DNA of 64,000 nucleotides from Tretioscincus oriximinensis (GCA_022410635.1 JAJVDF010000218.1:235455-299454), one strand, 5' to 3'. Counted from the stretch's first letter, positions 40,150 through 52,870 are shown. Program-made: numbers and translations. The notes: generated by a model not told the origin, from the letters alone.

Positions 40150-40558
40150 GGTAGTCCATTTATGGAAGAACTAAAATGCTACTGTGGCAATCCAATCTTT
40201 CCTCTTTGAAAAAAGGAAAGTATTTTTTCACCCAGAAAATCATCCGCCTGTGGAATTTACTTCCAGAAGAGATGGTAGTAGCTAGCAGCCTAGATAGCAT
40301 TAAGACAGGATTAAACAAGTTCATGGAAGCCAAGGGTATAAACAGCTACTAAGATGGATGTCTTGATACTGCATCCGAGATGGAGCAACAGGCAGTATTC
40401 TTGAAATGCCATTTGCGAAGTGTCAAGAACAGCTGAAGATTTTGCCTTCTTCTGTTCCAGACTGCCCACATGCAATTGGTGGGCCACTGTGTGAGACAGA
40501 ATGCTGGACAAGATGGGCACCAGCCCGATTTGGCAGTGCTCCTCTTATATTCTTATAC
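40150..40558 (+). mobile_element. CR1-like LINE 3' fragment
   Basis: The series TAGTAGCTAGCAGCC, ATTAAACAAGTTCATGGA, TTGCCTTCTTCTGTTCCAGA, GAGACAGAATGCTGGACA and CTCTTATATTCTTA is the longest example of this LINE end in the window. Confidence 0.7.
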
Positions 40559-43084
40559 TTTTTACTCAAGTGTTATACAAATGGCAACTTGAAGAAATAT
40601 TTGAGGTAGCAAATAAAAAACTATTAATTGATTTTTTTACCATTTCACCATCATTAGTACAGATAAAAGAATACATCGTTGCTGGATGTAATAGTGTTCT
40701 GAATTTCTCTGCACTTTCCCTTCTCTAGTGATTCCTCCTATTTACAATCAAAGTAAGGTCACACTGAGGGGAGACAGCTACCATAATCCATTCACACCAC
40801 CCAGCCAATTTTAGTACTCATCCAATCCATCAACTTCCTTACTCAAAGTCTGTTTAGTAGCCAATTCCCTATAAAATTTCAGTTGAAAATCCTATAAACC
40901 AAAACTTTAGTGTTGGCAGAGATGTATAGTTAAAACTGTCCTCCAATTAAGTACAAGTGAACTTTAGGATTACAGTTGGTAATTTTTATAATTAAAATCT
41001 GATCCATGGTTGGGAAAATTATAGAGAGTCAACTGTTTTTAACCATTCCACAGATTTGAGAACTTTAGCTACAGCTTTACACTTGCACAATTTTCAAAGC
41101 ATGGCTTTACTAAAATATCCAATTGCATCCTTTCTTGAGCAACCATACAACAAAATAGCGTTTTGTAAACAAATAATACCTCAATTTTCCTCTATATTGA
41201 TTATTAGAATTTGAGCTATTTCTCATCTCACAGCACGTTGTTTCTGTGGATTCAAGCTAGAATATTTTAACATTCTAAAGTCCTGATGCACTAGACCAAC
41301 AGCCAAACCAAACCAGTAACCAGTTTTTATACAGCCCATTGTCTCCAAGAAAGACAGTCTTTATTAAACAACTATCATCACAAATCCAGGGCACCCAACA
41401 AAACAGAACAATCTCTAATATAATAAAGTTTTATAGATAGACTTTTTTTAACAATCCAGTCATATTCTGCTATTGCCCAATGATTGGCATAAGCGAGAGC
41501 CAATCAAAATTTGTTTTGAACTTGAGATGAAACTTCTTGAATATAAGAAAAAAGTATGGCTCTTTTAAGGAATGTTGAGTGAGAAGGAAGAGATATCTTA
41601 GAAGGAAGTTTTTAATATTTTATCAATTGGAGATAGATAGGGAAAGAGAGGCAGAGAAAGAAAGAAGAAGGGATACTGAAAAATCTATTAACATTGGTTA
41701 GTGATTTGTAATTAAATAAGTTCCTCCCCTTCCTTTTTTTCATATTTTATATTTTAATGGGTAAGGTTTTCCCCCAACAATAGTCTTGATTATCTCGTAA
41801 AATGTATAAAAGAAAAAATGATGAACTTTTACATAAAATACTTGAGGATTTGGATGTATACTGCTACTTCATCTCAGGAAATCCACAAGATATCCCTATC
41901 CGTTTACACATGACAGGAACCTCACAAGCTACCAAATTATTTTATCAAATTTGAATACTACGCATGGGATGTGTATGCATGAGATTTTATTTATTTTTAT
42001 CCTACCAACAGTTTCTAAATTGCTCTCAGCTATTGAAAATTGTGAGACAGATCTTTGTCCCCAGGCTTATGAATAAATAGAAAAGAAGTATAAGGAGTTT
42101 AAAATAAGGAAGGAAAGAGAAAAATAAAGTCATTCGTAAGACAGGTTATCCCTAAAGCCATTTGTCTTGGAAAAAGAGTTCTTTAATACCCTGCCTGATG
42201 ACAATACAGAAGGGGACATCATTCTGAGACTGATATTCACTAGCTACCAGTTTCTCCGTACCAAGCAACTAACAATACAGGAGAGCAGCATAATGGCATT
42301 CAAATGTTTGGACCCTACTTTCTTACATGGCATTTCCTGCAATGGTTTAGACCAGAATCTGAACAGTCTCTGTAGTCACAGTGCAAGTGTAAGGGACACC
42401 CTAATAACAGATTTAATAGGTATATTGGCAAGAGGATGTGTCCATCCTGGGAATGGGTGAAGCCAAAGTTGGAGCAGTTTTGCAGTTAAGTCTGCTAGCT
42501 CTGGACAAGGATTGGATCATGTTGATTGTAATTACAATAGGTCACTGTCATAGGAGTGTGGCTTGCATGGCTAATTCATTCATGGGTTTATGCTAGGGTT
42601 AGCATATTAAAAACTGAATCAGGAGTTTTGCAGCTTTAACGGGCATTGAATTTTTTTCTGAGATAGTGCAGCCATTATAAACTGTACATAGCTAACATTC
42701 CTGTTTTCCATTAAAACTCATATCCTGTTTTTTGTGTAACTCTAATTTATAATGCTCAAAGCAGCACGTGCCATTTTCCTTTCTTTTTTTCAGGATACAG
42801 CCAGATGTCACTTATTTATTCTTTTGGGTGGTCATTTTCATCATTCATTGATCATGCTTGTTTAACATGCTGGATTCTGGATAGACATGCTGTGTTCTAC
42901 ATGGGACTCTGAGAGAAACAACTGTTTGTTATGCAAGTCTTTTGCTTACTATTTTTGTCTGAAACTTTGAAGCTAAAGATACCTGAAGAAACTTTGTACC
43001 AGCTATATTTTCTTCAAACACCTTGAATTTCCTTTTACCATGTTTTTACCTTTACCCTTTATTATTTTTAATAAACCTTTTAAT
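40559..43084. other. No recognised feature
   Basis: No exon or repeat family is recognisable. Short open frames (for example 42167-42460, plus) show no domain. Confidence 0.5.
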
Positions 43085-43385
43085 AGCTCAGTTGATAAGG
43101 AATCCGTATCTCAGCTGGGAGATTGAGTTTCGAAGCCCTGTGTCGGAAGTGGGGAAGGGGTGAGCACCTTCCACTAGCCTGTAGCTCTAGCCAACCAGCT
43201 ATTCGAAAACATGAATTGCAAGAAATTGCAACTGACTGCAAGTAGATACATGGGAACCAACAGAGCCTGGTGGGGAAGATAGAACGTCAGCCTTCGGGAA
43301 AATTATCCTTGTAAGCCGCTTTGAGTCCCTTTGAAAGGTGAGAAAAAGCAGGGAATAAGAACCCAGTTCTTCTTCTTCTTTATTT
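43085..43385 (+). mobile_element. tRNA-derived SINE (second family), plus
   Basis: The head TAGCTCAGTTGATAAGG fits a pol III A box and GAGTTTCGAAGCCC a B box, as in a tRNA. The body and tail AACCCAGTTCTTCTTCTTC match the reverse complement of the copy at 17.2 kb. Confidence 0.82.
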
Positions 43386-44454
43386 GAAATACTTTTAGCA
43401 AGAGTGGTATTTTGTGTTTTGGTCCTTTTGGGGGGAATTTTGGAAACCTTGAGCCTTCAGAGTGGCAGGACGTTCCACAGGAACAAGGACAGAAGACATC
43501 CAAGATGGCCAAATTCTATCACGTGGATATTCCTTTAAAAACTGAGCATATTATAAAGCACACTGTACCCAAATATAATGGAAAAAGTAAACAATGTCTG
43601 AACGCAGTTTCAGGTCACCCAAGAAACTCCCCTGGCTCATTAACACACAATTAATAACTGTCACAACATTTAATTAATGCCAACTTCAAATTTAGCTTTA
43701 AATAATACCTGAAAAATATAATAGCTTCTTTTTCATTTACTTCTAATACTCTGCATTTTTTTCTTTATAATCATCACATTTTTAACTGAAATTATGTATT
43801 CTTCAAGTCTTGGAATAAACTAGTCACTTCTAAAATGGGGGAATGTTAAGAATCCTTCGTAAAGTATCAACACACTCTTTTCAGTCCTGTCTGTTTTAAA
43901 CTGATGACTAATCTCTATGGACCTCAAACACATAATAAAAGAAGTTGTAATGTAAATGCAGATAATAATACTATAAGAAATTTTAATTATAGTATGATTA
44001 GTTATTAAATTTTATTACTAGGTTTTACTCTCACTTGCACTCACAATGATTTTCAATATAAATAAAGACAAATGAGTATTCAATCACAATAAATGCAAGA
44101 ATAATTTCTGGAACATTCCATTATAATCCAGATTACATAAAGGAGATTCAACAGCTGAAATGGGCCATGAAGAGCGAGAAAAAAACATTCAAATCTAATA
44201 AATGTTCTCCACCAGTCAGACACAGGGAAGATTATAAATATGCATCCTGATCAATGTTTTTACAAGGTTTGTGCAAATAACTTTAGACACATGCATCTTT
44301 TTCTGAAGGCAGGAAAATGGCAAACATACCACAAACCCTTGGGGAGACAGAGGCAAGAGCAAAAAGGTAACTTGGAATGACTTCAACAAGATGTGCTATT
44401 CGATCCCAGATATTATCCATACCTATTTCACATACTATCAAATGAAATACAGGT
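43386..44454. other. No recognised feature
   Basis: This is AT-rich sequence without visible exons or repeats. Confidence 0.5.
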
Positions 44455-44600
44455 GAAACCTCATTATAAAGAATCCAGATATAACAAAAATTTTGCGGTA
44501 TAACAAATTCGAAAGTCCTGCGGGGGGGGGGGGGGGTGCCCGTAAGAGTAATGTTGGTTTCAANGGGTTTCGTTGTAACAAAATTTCATTATAAACATTA
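44455..44600. mobile_element. Possible small DNA-transposon MITE with poly-G
   Basis: GGTGAAACCTCATTATAAAG at the left and GTAACAAAATTTCATTATAAA at the right suggest a short element with related ends. A 15-base G run (44522-44536) sits in the middle. The family is uncertain. Confidence 0.35.
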
Positions 44601-44617
44601 CATTCACTGACAGAACA

Positions 44618-44875
44618 GGTAGTAGTAGCTAGCAGCCTGGGTATCTTTAAGAGAGGGTTAGACAAGTTCATGGACACCAAAGGTATAAACAGCTACTAGG
44701 ATGGATCTGCCTCTGAGGTGGAGTAACAGGCAGTATTCCTGAAATACATTTGCAGGGAGCACAGGTGAAGATTTTGCCTTCTTCTGTTTCAGACTGGATT
44801 TGGTGGGCCACTGGGTGAAACTGAACGCTGGACCGATGGGTTCCCCCCAATTCAGAGGGCTTCTCATGTTCACAC
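44618..44875 (+). mobile_element. CR1-like LINE 3' fragment
   Basis: TAGTAGTAGCTAGCAGCCTG, TTAGACAAGTTCATGGACAC, TTGCCTTCTTCTGTTTCAGA and GGCCACTGGGTGAAAC follow the same order as the 40.2-kb copy. Confidence 0.7.
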
Positions 44876-44909
44876 AATCCCTTGGCATTCATTGTAAAGG
44901 GGCTTCACC

Positions 44910-45030
44910 TGTACATACGTACATACACAAATACATACACATACACACACATATTCATTTATGTGTATATATGAATGTGTGCATTTACATACACGTCTGT
45001 GTATTTATATACGTGTGTGTATGTGTGAGA
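44910..45030 (+). repeat. Alternating purine-pyrimidine microsatellite
   Basis: CATACACA/TGTGTATA-type repeats run from 44.91 to 45.03 kb, immediately left of the MITE. Confidence 0.85.
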
Positions 45031-45034
45031 TATA

Positions 45035-45237
45035 CAGGGTGCTTCAAAAAAAATTTATACACACTTTGAACTTCCACACGATGTACAGAATCAGTGGTGA
45101 CTCGTACTCATTTGTTATTTACGTTTTATTTACATTGGACTTTAAGCTTTCTAATCTCCTGAAATTTAACTTTGTAGAACAGTAAATAAATTTCCTATGG
45201 AAGTTGACAGTGTGTATACATTTTTTGAAGCCCCCTG
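45035..45237. mobile_element. Mariner-type MITE (203 bp), copy 2
   Basis: The inverted termini CAGGGTGCTTCAAAAAAAAT and (right, reversed) CAGGGGGCTTCAAAAAATG are flanked by TA, as for Tc1/mariner insertions. It is homologous to 36911-37111. Confidence 0.85.
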
Positions 45238-45345
45238 TATACATATCACACACATACACATATATGCTCCAAACCCTTGATCATGTGTGTGTGTGTGTGT
45301 GTGCGTGCGTACGTGTATGTATGTATGTATACACATACACACAGG
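45238..45345 (+). repeat. TG/CA microsatellite next to the CpG island
   Basis: A (GT)n run with TATG and CGTG variants (core 45285-45345) continues the microsatellite on the other side of the MITE. Confidence 0.85.
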
Positions 45346-45871
45346 GTCCTATTTACGTTTATGCTCTTTAAGGGGACCAACTGACCCCGCAGCCCCGCGT
45401 GCCCTTCCTCCTCGTCCTTTTCCTGCGTCGTTTCCCCTTCTTGAGGGGGCCCCCGGCTAGGCTCCATCCAAAGGGAGCCGCGCTGGGCTCGAGGGGCGCC
45501 TGGGGTGTCCCCCCAATCGGCGGCACCGCAGCCCCCCAGGTGCCAAGGGGCCCCACCGGCAGGCCACAGGGGCAGAGGCCGGATCTCGGCGCCTTCGTGC
45601 CGCCAGAGGGAAAGGCGAGGGCTGAAGGCGGGGACTCCCTTCGTGCCTCTCCGGGACATGAAGACGGGGGGCGACGAGGGAAACGGGCGACGGGCAACAA
45701 CCCCCTACAGGCGTCAGGAAAGGTCCCACAGAAACAACAACTTCCCGCCACGGAAACCCGGACGCCGCAGCACTTGCCTGCAGGAAAGGACACCTCAGGG
45801 GACGAAAAAAAGGCGGCGGCGGGCGCCCGCTCGAGGCCGACTGAGCCGACTGAGGCCGGCTTTGAACCTAC

Positions 45872-46100
45872 CTCCTTCCTTCGCGCAAGCAGGCGCCACC
45901 CCGGGCAACCCTCAGCGCCTCCTCCCGCCCCCAGCAGCCACAGCAGCAGCAGCAGCAGCAGCAGGCGGCAGCATGTGGGGAGATTGGAAGCGACGACGAC
46001 GACGCAGGCGCGCTCGCTGTACGCCTCCGCGTTTCGGCTGCCTGCCTGCCTGCCTGCCTGCCGCGCTGCGTGCGTGCGTGCGTGCGCGCCTCCGTGGGGT
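45872..46100 (-). other. Candidate NDRG3 non-coding exon 1
   Basis: The minus strand has a donor-like AAGGAG|GTAGGT, with the exon edge at 45872. An exon from the CpG island spliced to the acceptor at 33819 would supply the leader. The 5' limit is a guess and no transcript evidence is available. Confidence 0.35.
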
Positions 46101-46111
46101 GGCAACTCTAG

Positions 46112-46123
46112 TGCGCAAGCGCA
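46112..46123. promoter_or_regulatory. NRF1-type site
   Basis: TGCGCAAGCGCA fits the palindromic NRF1 consensus found in many CpG-island promoters. Confidence 0.6.
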
Positions 46124-46150
46124 GAGGTCCCAGAGGCTTGCCTTGTGACA

Positions 46151-46749
46151 GGCGAAGAAAATTCGGCCCTGTCCACATGGACCCATATCCTGGGCTATAC
46201 CTAGGAATAGGAGCTGCCAATCCATCCATGTAGCTTTACTGCCATGTGGATTGCCAAGCTCTGTCCCGAGATGTTGGCCAGAATAAGCCTTCGTGTGAAC
46301 AGGGCCATATATTAAGGACTGCCAGGGCAGAGGACAGATTTAGAGGCTCCTTTTGAATTTTAATTGGAACTAAGAAAGCTGCTGGACAGACCCAGGGGGT
46401 GGAAATGGTATTTACAGGGCAATACTATAGGCAGGAAGTTGCTCTGAATGCTGCTGGGTGCTCTGAATGGACTCCTGGGGAAGTGAAATTAGAAGAGTCT
46501 TCATTTTTTAATCATAGGGCGAATCAAAAGAACAAGCAGTAATAGCAAAAAAGGGCACATGGTTTGCTATTCTGGTGCTGTATATGGAATTTGTTTTGAA
46601 AACTATGAACATAAAAAGTAATTATGAAGGCAAAACTACTTTGTATGGAATCTGTTTTTGAAAATAGAAAATAAAAGTTATTCTGAAGGAGAGCGCAATG
46701 CTGAATTGGTTGAATTCACTATATGAACATGAGAACATAAGAAGAGCCA
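46151..46749. other. No recognised feature
   Basis: Sequence between the CpG island and the inverted duplication. A short CR1-like tail relic (GAACATAAGAAGAGCC, reversed orientation) abuts the duplication at about 46732-46747. Confidence 0.5.
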
Positions 46750-47327
46750 CAACAAGATAAGTGACAACCAAAGGGATAAATGAACAAATGAGCCAACAAA
46801 GAACTTGGTTCTGGGCGTTGAAAGGTCACTGTAGTAGGGGCAGCTTGCATGATAATGCTCACTCCTGACAGTTCGAGATTGGTGAGAATTTGCCATGATC
46901 GCAGCGCTGGCCACTGAGTGCTCTGCAGGGGGTTCGCTGATGGCAAGCATAGAGCTATTTGAGCGATTCCCATCTTCAGTACTGGCTCCCTTTCTGTGAG
47001 GGAATCACCATCTTAGGGGAACTCTGCCCTCTGTTCCCCCAACATGGCGATACCAGTGCCGCCCACTCTCCCAGCACCCAAGGGGAATAAAGGAGTATGA
47101 CCAATGTAAGTTAAACTATAAGAACATAAGAAGAGCCATACTGGATCACGCCACAGCCTATCTAGTCCAGCATTCTGTGTCACACAGAGGCCCACCAGAT
47201 GCACCTGGGCAGCCTGAACAGAGGAAAGCAAAATATGCTCCTGTTCATGACACCCTGCAAATGGTATTTCAGGAGTCCTGCCTGTTACCCCATTCTGGAG
47301 GCAACATCCAGACATCCATCCTAGTAC
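46750..47327 (+). repeat. Inverted duplication, copy A (LTR segment + CR1-like piece)
   Basis: This segment is about 98% identical to the reverse complement of 59665-60247. It contains part of an LTR (ACAACAAGATAAGTGAC onward), a ~190-bp GC-rich insert (AGCGCTGGCCACTGAG...) and a reverse-oriented CR1-like tail. The same joins occur in both copies. Confidence 0.88.
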
Positions 47328-47894
47328 TGAATAGCATTGCAACAAATTAAAATGCCAAATATCATTGTCATAAGAATGCAAGAAATAAACCATTGGATTA
47401 GACCCATGGCCTTTCTAATCCTGCGGTTTGCTTTGATTCTGGTCAACAAGCTGCCCAAGGAAGCTCTCCAACAGGACAGACATCAATATACAGCTTGCTC
47501 TGCTTACAGTTTCCCAGCAGCTGCTCCTTCTACTGCCCTGGCAAAGCTGAGCTATGAGTTCCCAGTAGATTTTTTTGTTGGACTCATTACACAGAAAGAA
47601 TCAGTAACTGAGAAAATATTGCTAATCCTTCAAATTCAATAAATAAACAAATTTACATTAATTGCTTCCATTGCAATTACTTTTTGTTTACTGTGTTTAT
47701 TATTTTAAGTCTGTATGCATACTTTTAAAATAAAAACAAAAGATTGCCAGTAGATCTCCACCCGTTACGTTATTACACAAGTTATTTTGAGTGTGAAAAA
47801 GTATGTTTGATAAGACATAGATGCAGCAGAATTACACTGAGGCAATATATAGTTTACAGAAAATTCTACCTTGATTACACCATTTTTTCTTAAT

Positions 47895-48045
47895 TGCAAA
47901 AAGTGAAATATGCACCTGTTCATGACTCCCTGCAAATGGTATTTCAAGAGTCCTGCCTGTTGCTCCATCCCAGAGGCAGCATCCAGACATCCATTTATAC
48001 TCTTGGAGTCCAACACTGATCCAGTATGGCTTTTCTTATGTTCTT
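47895..48045 (+). mobile_element. CR1-like LINE tail fragment
   Basis: TGCACCTGTTCATGACTCCC, TGCAAATGGTATTTCAAGAG and TCCAGACATCC match the CR1-like family, though in a reversed internal order relative to other copies. It ends GGCTTTTCTTATGTTCTTA. Confidence 0.6.
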
Positions 48046-48865
48046 ACAATTAAATAAATGTCACACAAGACAAGTTATTTTACATTGGATCTTGATTTAT
48101 ATGAAAGATGTCACAGATTTAAGGTGTCAGTTTCTTCTTTTCTGCGCCTGACTAATCTGCTATCAGGAATTATTTAAAGTCATCTTCAAAACATAACAAG
48201 GGTTAGTTTTTTACTGAGGTTTAAGTCACCATGCAAAATGTTCTTAAAATTACCACAATGACGCCTTATTCCCATCTCAGAGGCAGGATATAATTATGGT
48301 GCTATTCTGACACGTACTTTTAATCTTCAGTCCTGAAGAACTGGACTAAGCTAGGAAAAAATGGATTAACCCAGGAACAGAGAGAAAATAAAACTGGCAT
48401 GTATAATAGGAGAATATTTGGTGAATATCACATTGAGGAAAGTTCAAAATCTGGAAATTTTAACTTGGAAGGGAGTGAAACCAACAAAAAATAGGATATA
48501 GGATGTTCAGCCTTGTACATGGATGGCAACCCTGACATTCTTGCAAAAGTGGGGGCAGGTGCAGGACTTGTTTTGGATGTGTATCATAGCTTGGGCGAGG
48601 CAGCTGGTACTTTGATTTTTTTCAAATTGAAATATGAAAACCCTAGCAATAAAGCTGTAGCACTCCTGCTTCCATTAGTAATTCTAAATGCAATAATAAT
48701 AGGAACCCTTCTCAAAACACCTTGGACATTCTGTGTTAATTAATAGATACTTTACAGTTCATAAGCATAGTGGTACAGTTATGGTAATTCCTGATCGACT
48801 AAAAGAATGGGGTTGTTTGTAAAGGGTTAAAGGGCCAATGTTTTTTTGCTGTCACAACCTGAGCT

Positions 48866-48963
48866 CCAGCAAAGGGGCTAGTAGAACTTAGAGTCTCAAA
48901 GTGCTACTAGCCCCTTTGCTGGACTTTCTACTGGACTAACATGGCTATTTCTCTGAAATTGGC
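48866..48963. mobile_element. Penelope-derived fold-back insertion (98 bp)
   Basis: The inverted arms CCAGCAAAGGGGCTAGTAG and CTACTAGCCCCTTTGCTGG are followed by ACTTTCTACTGGACTAACAT and ATTTCTCTGAAATT, the reversed Penelope terminus. Flanks AACCTGAGCT and AAGCTGAGCT match 9 of 10. Confidence 0.65.
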
Positions 48964-51599
48964 AAGCTGAGCTGCAACAGTTATAAGCATTGGCTTAAAC
49001 TGCTGGAAGCGATTATTACTAAGGGTTTCTAAATTTAAAAACTCTACATGTAATTTGCATTGGGAAGCTTTCTTCTAAACAAGTGAAAGAAAAGAAGGTT
49101 CTTGTGCTATTATAAAAGCATAACCACAAGTAAACATGGGCTGCACTTATAACCTGATATAATTGCATGTGATGCTTAATATATTACTATGCACTTAACA
49201 TTCTCTAAGTTCAATTGTACGCGTAGTTTTGGTACTAAATATTTTAGCCTCGCTTTTAAGTAAAATTATGTATTATATTTATAATCCACTTTTTAACACA
49301 TTTTTCCAGGAAGATTAAAAATTAAGTACGCCTGATAAGTACATTAATTTTTAAAGTATTTGTTGGAATAATGTATTTCCCAGATATTAGCAGTGCAAAT
49401 GATATAAATTAATTAAGCAAGTCTGCTCTTAAATTCTTACTGTGTCAATAGTGCTAATTCCCAGAGGTGAGAAGAGTTAGGAGTAGACAAGGTTCCAGAA
49501 CCAATAACAATTGCCCACCTCCCATTAGAACTAGAGTTCTCAAATAAAAGCAGGATAGCAGTGCTACATCTTTCATTGGTGTGAAAAAGAAGCAACTTCA
49601 GCAGGTGTTGCTGGCGTTAGAATGTGCATCTGCTGAAATGGTTTCTTTTTTACATCCATTAAAGGTGGGGTACTGATATCCTGCTTTTTTAAGGTAACCT
49701 TAATCTGTCATATTTAGAAACATTGTGCCAAGTGACATAATTACCACATACTTAAATCAGGTCTAATGTAAAGTAGCAGGCAAAATAAATTTTCCTTTGT
49801 TTCTCTGTAATAATTGCAAGAGTTCTTGACATTTATTGCTGGGATTGCATTTAAATTGAACAAGTTAAATTGAAGGTCAAATAAAAAGCAGTGTATCAGC
49901 TATAACCCAAACTGCTGAATCACATGCTGTTAAGATATGGAAATCTTATTCAGCAGAGAATACATAGATCTAAATCAGTATACAAGCAACAAAAGAGGGA
50001 CACACATTGCCTTGGGAAATAAATTTGTTGGATGAATGAATGTATTGAAAACAACCCATGGTTTCAACTAGCAATCGAATTGTGTGCTTCTATATTAACC
50101 AAATTAGAAGTCACATCAAGTACAAAGAGACTTAAGTCTCAGATACAGTTAATAAAATAATGGGTAACTGACCCTTTTAGAAAGAATGAATCTTCTTATA
50201 TACTAGTCTTTTTTATTTATAAACAAATTATTTTCAATAAAAATTTCCTTATGTGAAGTTCCAAGGTGACTCATGTGCCCATAATTGTATGATCCATACC
50301 ACTGAGCTTTTAATTTAACCATGGATTCAAATCTAATTCAGAACCATCATTGCATCCTAACAAAATAATGTCTATCTTTAAAAACATTGTCGAGTCACCC
50401 ATGTACTTTTAATCCAACTTAGTTCCTGAAGAAATGGACTAAACTAGTGTGTGTATGTGCGTCTCCTGGTTTTGTCCAATTATTCAGGACTGAAGTTAGA
50501 ATAAAGTTGCATATCTGATTCCAACCATTGCATTTTTTAAAATCAAGTTATATAATTCACCCAATTTATTAATTTACATAATATATATAGGATTGATTTT
50601 ATTTTGCATACAGGGATCACAGAGGTCTATCCTGTATGCAGTCTACAGATAACTTTATCATTTCTTGGGGGCATACATCTAGATGAAGAATGTATCTGCA
50701 AACAAAGCTTCAAAGGATTTTCTGTTGTCCATGTTAACCCAGTTTGTCAACACTAGTAAATTAAGCAAACTGCCTACAGGAAGGGAGAATAGTAATTACT
50801 TTTAAATAGATAAAAGAAAAGAATGCAAGCTAAAATGAAGGTCATATTGATTGCAGACCATAGATATCACTGGTAAAAATGAAGCTGCATATATTATGTT
50901 ACAATTCTTTCTTTCTTTTTAATAAATTAATCATCATAGTTTAGTTGAGATATTTTCATCATTAGATGTGATTTCTTGAGTTTATGCACTTAATTGAAGA
51001 ACCCTGTTAAATTTCAAGTCACCCCAATTCAGTTTATGATAGCCATTTTAGTAGGACTTTGTTCAATAACTTACATTTACATTCTCTCGTTCTGTGATAT
51101 AACCAGGTATTTTAAATTGTGAAAACCTGGATTTCTCCATGCAGGACTCACATTTTGCTAAATAAAGCTTAATATCAGAGAGATGTTTATAGGCTAGAGT
51201 TCTGGACAATATATTACTAAAAAAATTACTTTGAATTTTGTGATAAAAAAATTTGCTCCTGTGCATATGCAGGTACTCCCAGTATTGCAATAAAGTCATT
51301 TTTGGATAATTGTAGACTCTGTGATGCACCATTTAAATAAGTCAATTGCTTAAAAGAAAACCAGCAATCTAGAAATGCCTGCAAATTTTGCCTGCAATTT
51401 TTAAAGTTGAAATTGCAGAAAAATATTTAACAATTTGGGGCAGTGAACATTAGTTCTCCAAAATATCTTTTATTTATAACAGTCCATGTGGTATGCATTA
51501 ATTTTTATTTTTGCATTACATTTTTAAGCTATCATTCTATAGTTCAATCTTTTGTTTACCTTTTTAACTACAAATTTGAAAAATTAAAAGACAAGATCT
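48964..51599. other. No recognised feature
   Basis: This is AT-rich sequence without exon evidence or a recognised repeat family. Confidence 0.5.
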
Positions 51600-52870
51600 T
51601 AGTGCCACCTAGAGTCTGATCATTTTATTGAACGAAAAGGTATTTGCAATTTGTATTTATTTACAATCACAATACAAGTAGGATGAGGTATCTGAGCTGC
51701 TTGCGGTCCGGGTTCTCAATAGACTTCTCCAGCACTATAATTTGAAAGCATCAATTTTTCAGTGTTCACCCTTCCTTGTGATACAACTCTCATAACCATA
51801 CAATACTACTGGAAAAGCATAGGTTTCAATATTCAGATATTTGAGGGATGAAGTATCTTTTAATTTTGTGGTTGGAATCACTATCTGCAATGATCCTTGA
51901 AAAATAAAATCTATCACTACTCTTCATTTGTTAAGAAGTGATGGGGTTAAATGCCATGGTCTTATTTTCAAAAATGTTTAAATGCAAGCCAGTTTCTACA
52001 CTCTTCTTTCATTCCCCCCCCAAGGAAACATCTTAAATCCTATTCTCTTTTTGCCATCAGCATAATATCATCCCTCCTAGCAATTTTAATTCTGTCTTTT
52101 GTTTAATCCAGCCTGGCATTTCACATTGTAATCTACATTAAATAGGGTGATGATCACACATTTTCCACAAATTTGAACCAACCAATTGTTCCTTGTTTGT
52201 GTCTAACTTTTTCTTTTTACCCCTGCAGTGTTTCCTTAGAAGGTAGAAAAACTGATCTGGTACTCCAATCTCTTTAAAAGCTTGTCATAGTTTGTTGTGA
52301 CTCACACAATCAAAGGCTTTAGTGAAGTCAATTAAACAAAAGCAGATGTTCTTTAGTTCTTCTACCTCTTGGAAAATCATCTTGAACTTCTTGCCATTTT
52401 TGGTTACAGTGCTGAAAGATAGCTTGCAGAATGTTGAGCATAATCTTGCTCATGTGTGAAATTAGTGCAATTGTGGGTGGTTTAAAAATTATTTGAAAAT
52501 CACTCCTTTGGGATTGGAATGTCAGTTGATGTTTTACAGTCCTGTAGCCATTACTGAGTTTTGCCATTTCCCTAGCATATTGGGAGCAGAATTAGATCTA
52601 ACTCTTTAGCTTCTAGCCCTAATTCCTAAGCCCTGACTTCACTTGCCTGCCAGGTTGCATAAGTGACCACATTGTCATGTTTATCAATTATATTAAAATA
52701 TTTCTTGTGTAGTTCTGTTTTATTTTTGCCACTTCTTCTTAATCTGTTCTGCTATTTCCCTAGCATTTTGGGGTTTTGCATGAAATATTTCCTTGACATA
52801 TCCAGTTTTCTTGAGAATTTTTTTTATCTTTCCCAAGAAGAATGCATACTTGTCTTTTGGACAGAAACCA
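51600..52870 (-). mobile_element. BovB (RTE) LINE fragment, minus, degraded
   Basis: Minus-strand frames show PPTIALISHMSKIMLNILQA (about 52.45 kb), TIGWFKF, then MRNARLD and KIARRDDIMLMAK. These occur in BovB reverse-transcriptase order, with many stops and frameshifts. BovB is abundant in squamates and was spread horizontally among vertebrates, which supports the host call. Confidence 0.85.

Larger units (their letters stand above)
45390..46150. promoter_or_regulatory. CpG island, candidate NDRG3 promoter
   Basis: The sequence is strongly GC- and CpG-rich against an AT-rich background. It includes an 8-unit CAG run (45941-45964), (TGCC)n and (GTGC)n runs, and an NRF1-type site. It lies upstream of the NDRG3 start exon on the same strand. 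The long open frames in it are a by-product of GC-rich sequence. Assignment to NDRG3 is inference from position. Confidence 0.65.

Noticed and set aside
45368..46233. Several long overlapping open frames (up to 285 codons) on both strands in the CpG island
   Set aside because: GC-rich DNA has few stop codons by chance. The frames overlap on both strands, are rich in Ala/Arg/Pro and show no known domain.
46678..47393. Open frames repeated at 59.68-60.46 kb, looking like a conserved protein pair
   Set aside because: They are the same because the DNA is an inverted duplication of repeat sequence (LTR and CR1-like pieces), not because of coding conservation.
48513..48743. 76-codon plus frame with a hydrophobic stretch
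   Set aside because: A single short frame in AT-rich DNA without promoter or splice evidence.
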